From assembly GCF_009600605.1 (NCBI RefSeq), contig NZ_VWNA01000003.1, positions 620,001 to 684,000 on the forward strand: DNA of 64,000 nt, written 5' to 3'. The stretch comes from Segnochrobactrum spirostomi. GTDB lineage: Bacteria; Pseudomonadota; Alphaproteobacteria; Rhizobiales; Segnochrobactraceae. A model generated the notes under the pieces. That model was given only the letters and a program-made list of their open reading frames with translations. It was not told the origin of the DNA and made no database searches. The position numbers and the translations under genes are program-made. Positions 63,896 to 64,000 of the stretch are shown here, piece by piece; position 1 is the first letter of the stretch, and each line of letters starts with the position of its first letter.

Positions 63896-64000
63896 ATGAA
63901 AGTCCGCCTGGAGGGTGGGCGCGAGGGTGATCGCACGGCGATCACGCTCGGCCGTCGTGCTTTTCTGCAATTGTCCGGCCTCGCCGCGGGCGCGGCCCTG
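63896..64000 (+). CDS. Tat-exported protein, N-terminus only
   Basis: 35 residues are visible before the window ends. LGRRAFLQLSGLAAGAAL is a Tat signal (twin Arg, hydrophobic core). AGGGAGAG lies 6 bases before the ATG. Beside a DeoR regulator this is often a sugar ABC binding protein, but the mature domain is outside the window. Confidence 0.7.
   Translation, partial: MKVRLEGGREGDRTAITLGRRAFLQLSGLAAGAAL

Overview
The window is GC-rich, gene-dense chromosomal DNA with short spacers, many ATGA start/stop overlaps, and a set of TRAP, ABC and FAD/FMN catabolic genes. It looks like an alphaproteobacterium, probably Hyphomicrobiales; this is inferred from composition and gene families, since no rRNA or other marker gene is present. 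I saw no tRNA, rRNA, IS element, prophage or CRISPR array.

Layout. (1) 1-5431: a sugar-type ABC importer whose permease is fused to an SMP-30/gluconolactonase propeller, a second propeller protein, the ATPase (frameshifted), a class IV aminotransferase and an AhpD-like protein. (2) 5478-8844, minus strand: formylglycine-generating enzyme, Tat-exported sulfatase and an outer-membrane barrel protein, so the sulfatase sits with its own maturase. (3) 8963-12973, minus strand: an AraC regulator and a 7TMR-DISM histidine kinase with its response regulator. (4) 13447-23534: a two-partner secretion pair, a 2692-residue TpsA adhesin with GLUG repeats and nine exact 255-bp repeats, and its TpsB transporter (frameshifted). 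(5) 23621-27306: a Tat-signal protein of unknown function, then a MarR regulator and a CYP199A-like P450 with its [2Fe-2S] ferredoxin, preceded by two copies of an inverted repeat.

(6) 27427-40499 is the most interesting part. It joins a thiamin-pyrimidine salvage set (TenA, ThiXYZ-type ABC importer, M20 deformylase of the YlmB type) to an HpxO-like flavin hydroxylase, a deaminase-type amidohydrolase and a partial Rut-like pyrimidine ring-opening set (RutA-, RutC-, RutD- and RutF-like) that has no RutB. A LysR regulator sits in the middle, and a 17-bp palindrome GTTGCCGC-N-GCGGCAAC occurs in two of the promoter regions, with a weaker copy in a third. I propose a catabolic route for the 2-methyl-4-aminopyrimidine half of thiamin.

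(7) 40641-55685: an aminomutase-like class III aminotransferase, FGGY kinase, NagB-type deaminase and GntR regulator, followed by a dipeptide-type ABC importer, an M17 aminopeptidase, a serine hydrolase and a DAO-type oxidoreductase. A shared operator-like motif overlaps the -10 box of two of their promoters. (8) 55737-62830: a LysR regulator, a TRAP transporter, a second class III aminotransferase and a QuiC-like 3-dehydroshikimate dehydratase (frameshifted). (9) 62868-64000: a DeoR regulator (frameshifted) and the start of a Tat-exported protein.

Five genes are broken, and in each one a single extra base in a G or C run restores the family sequence. This pattern points to base-calling errors, or to homopolymer slippage, more than to gene decay.
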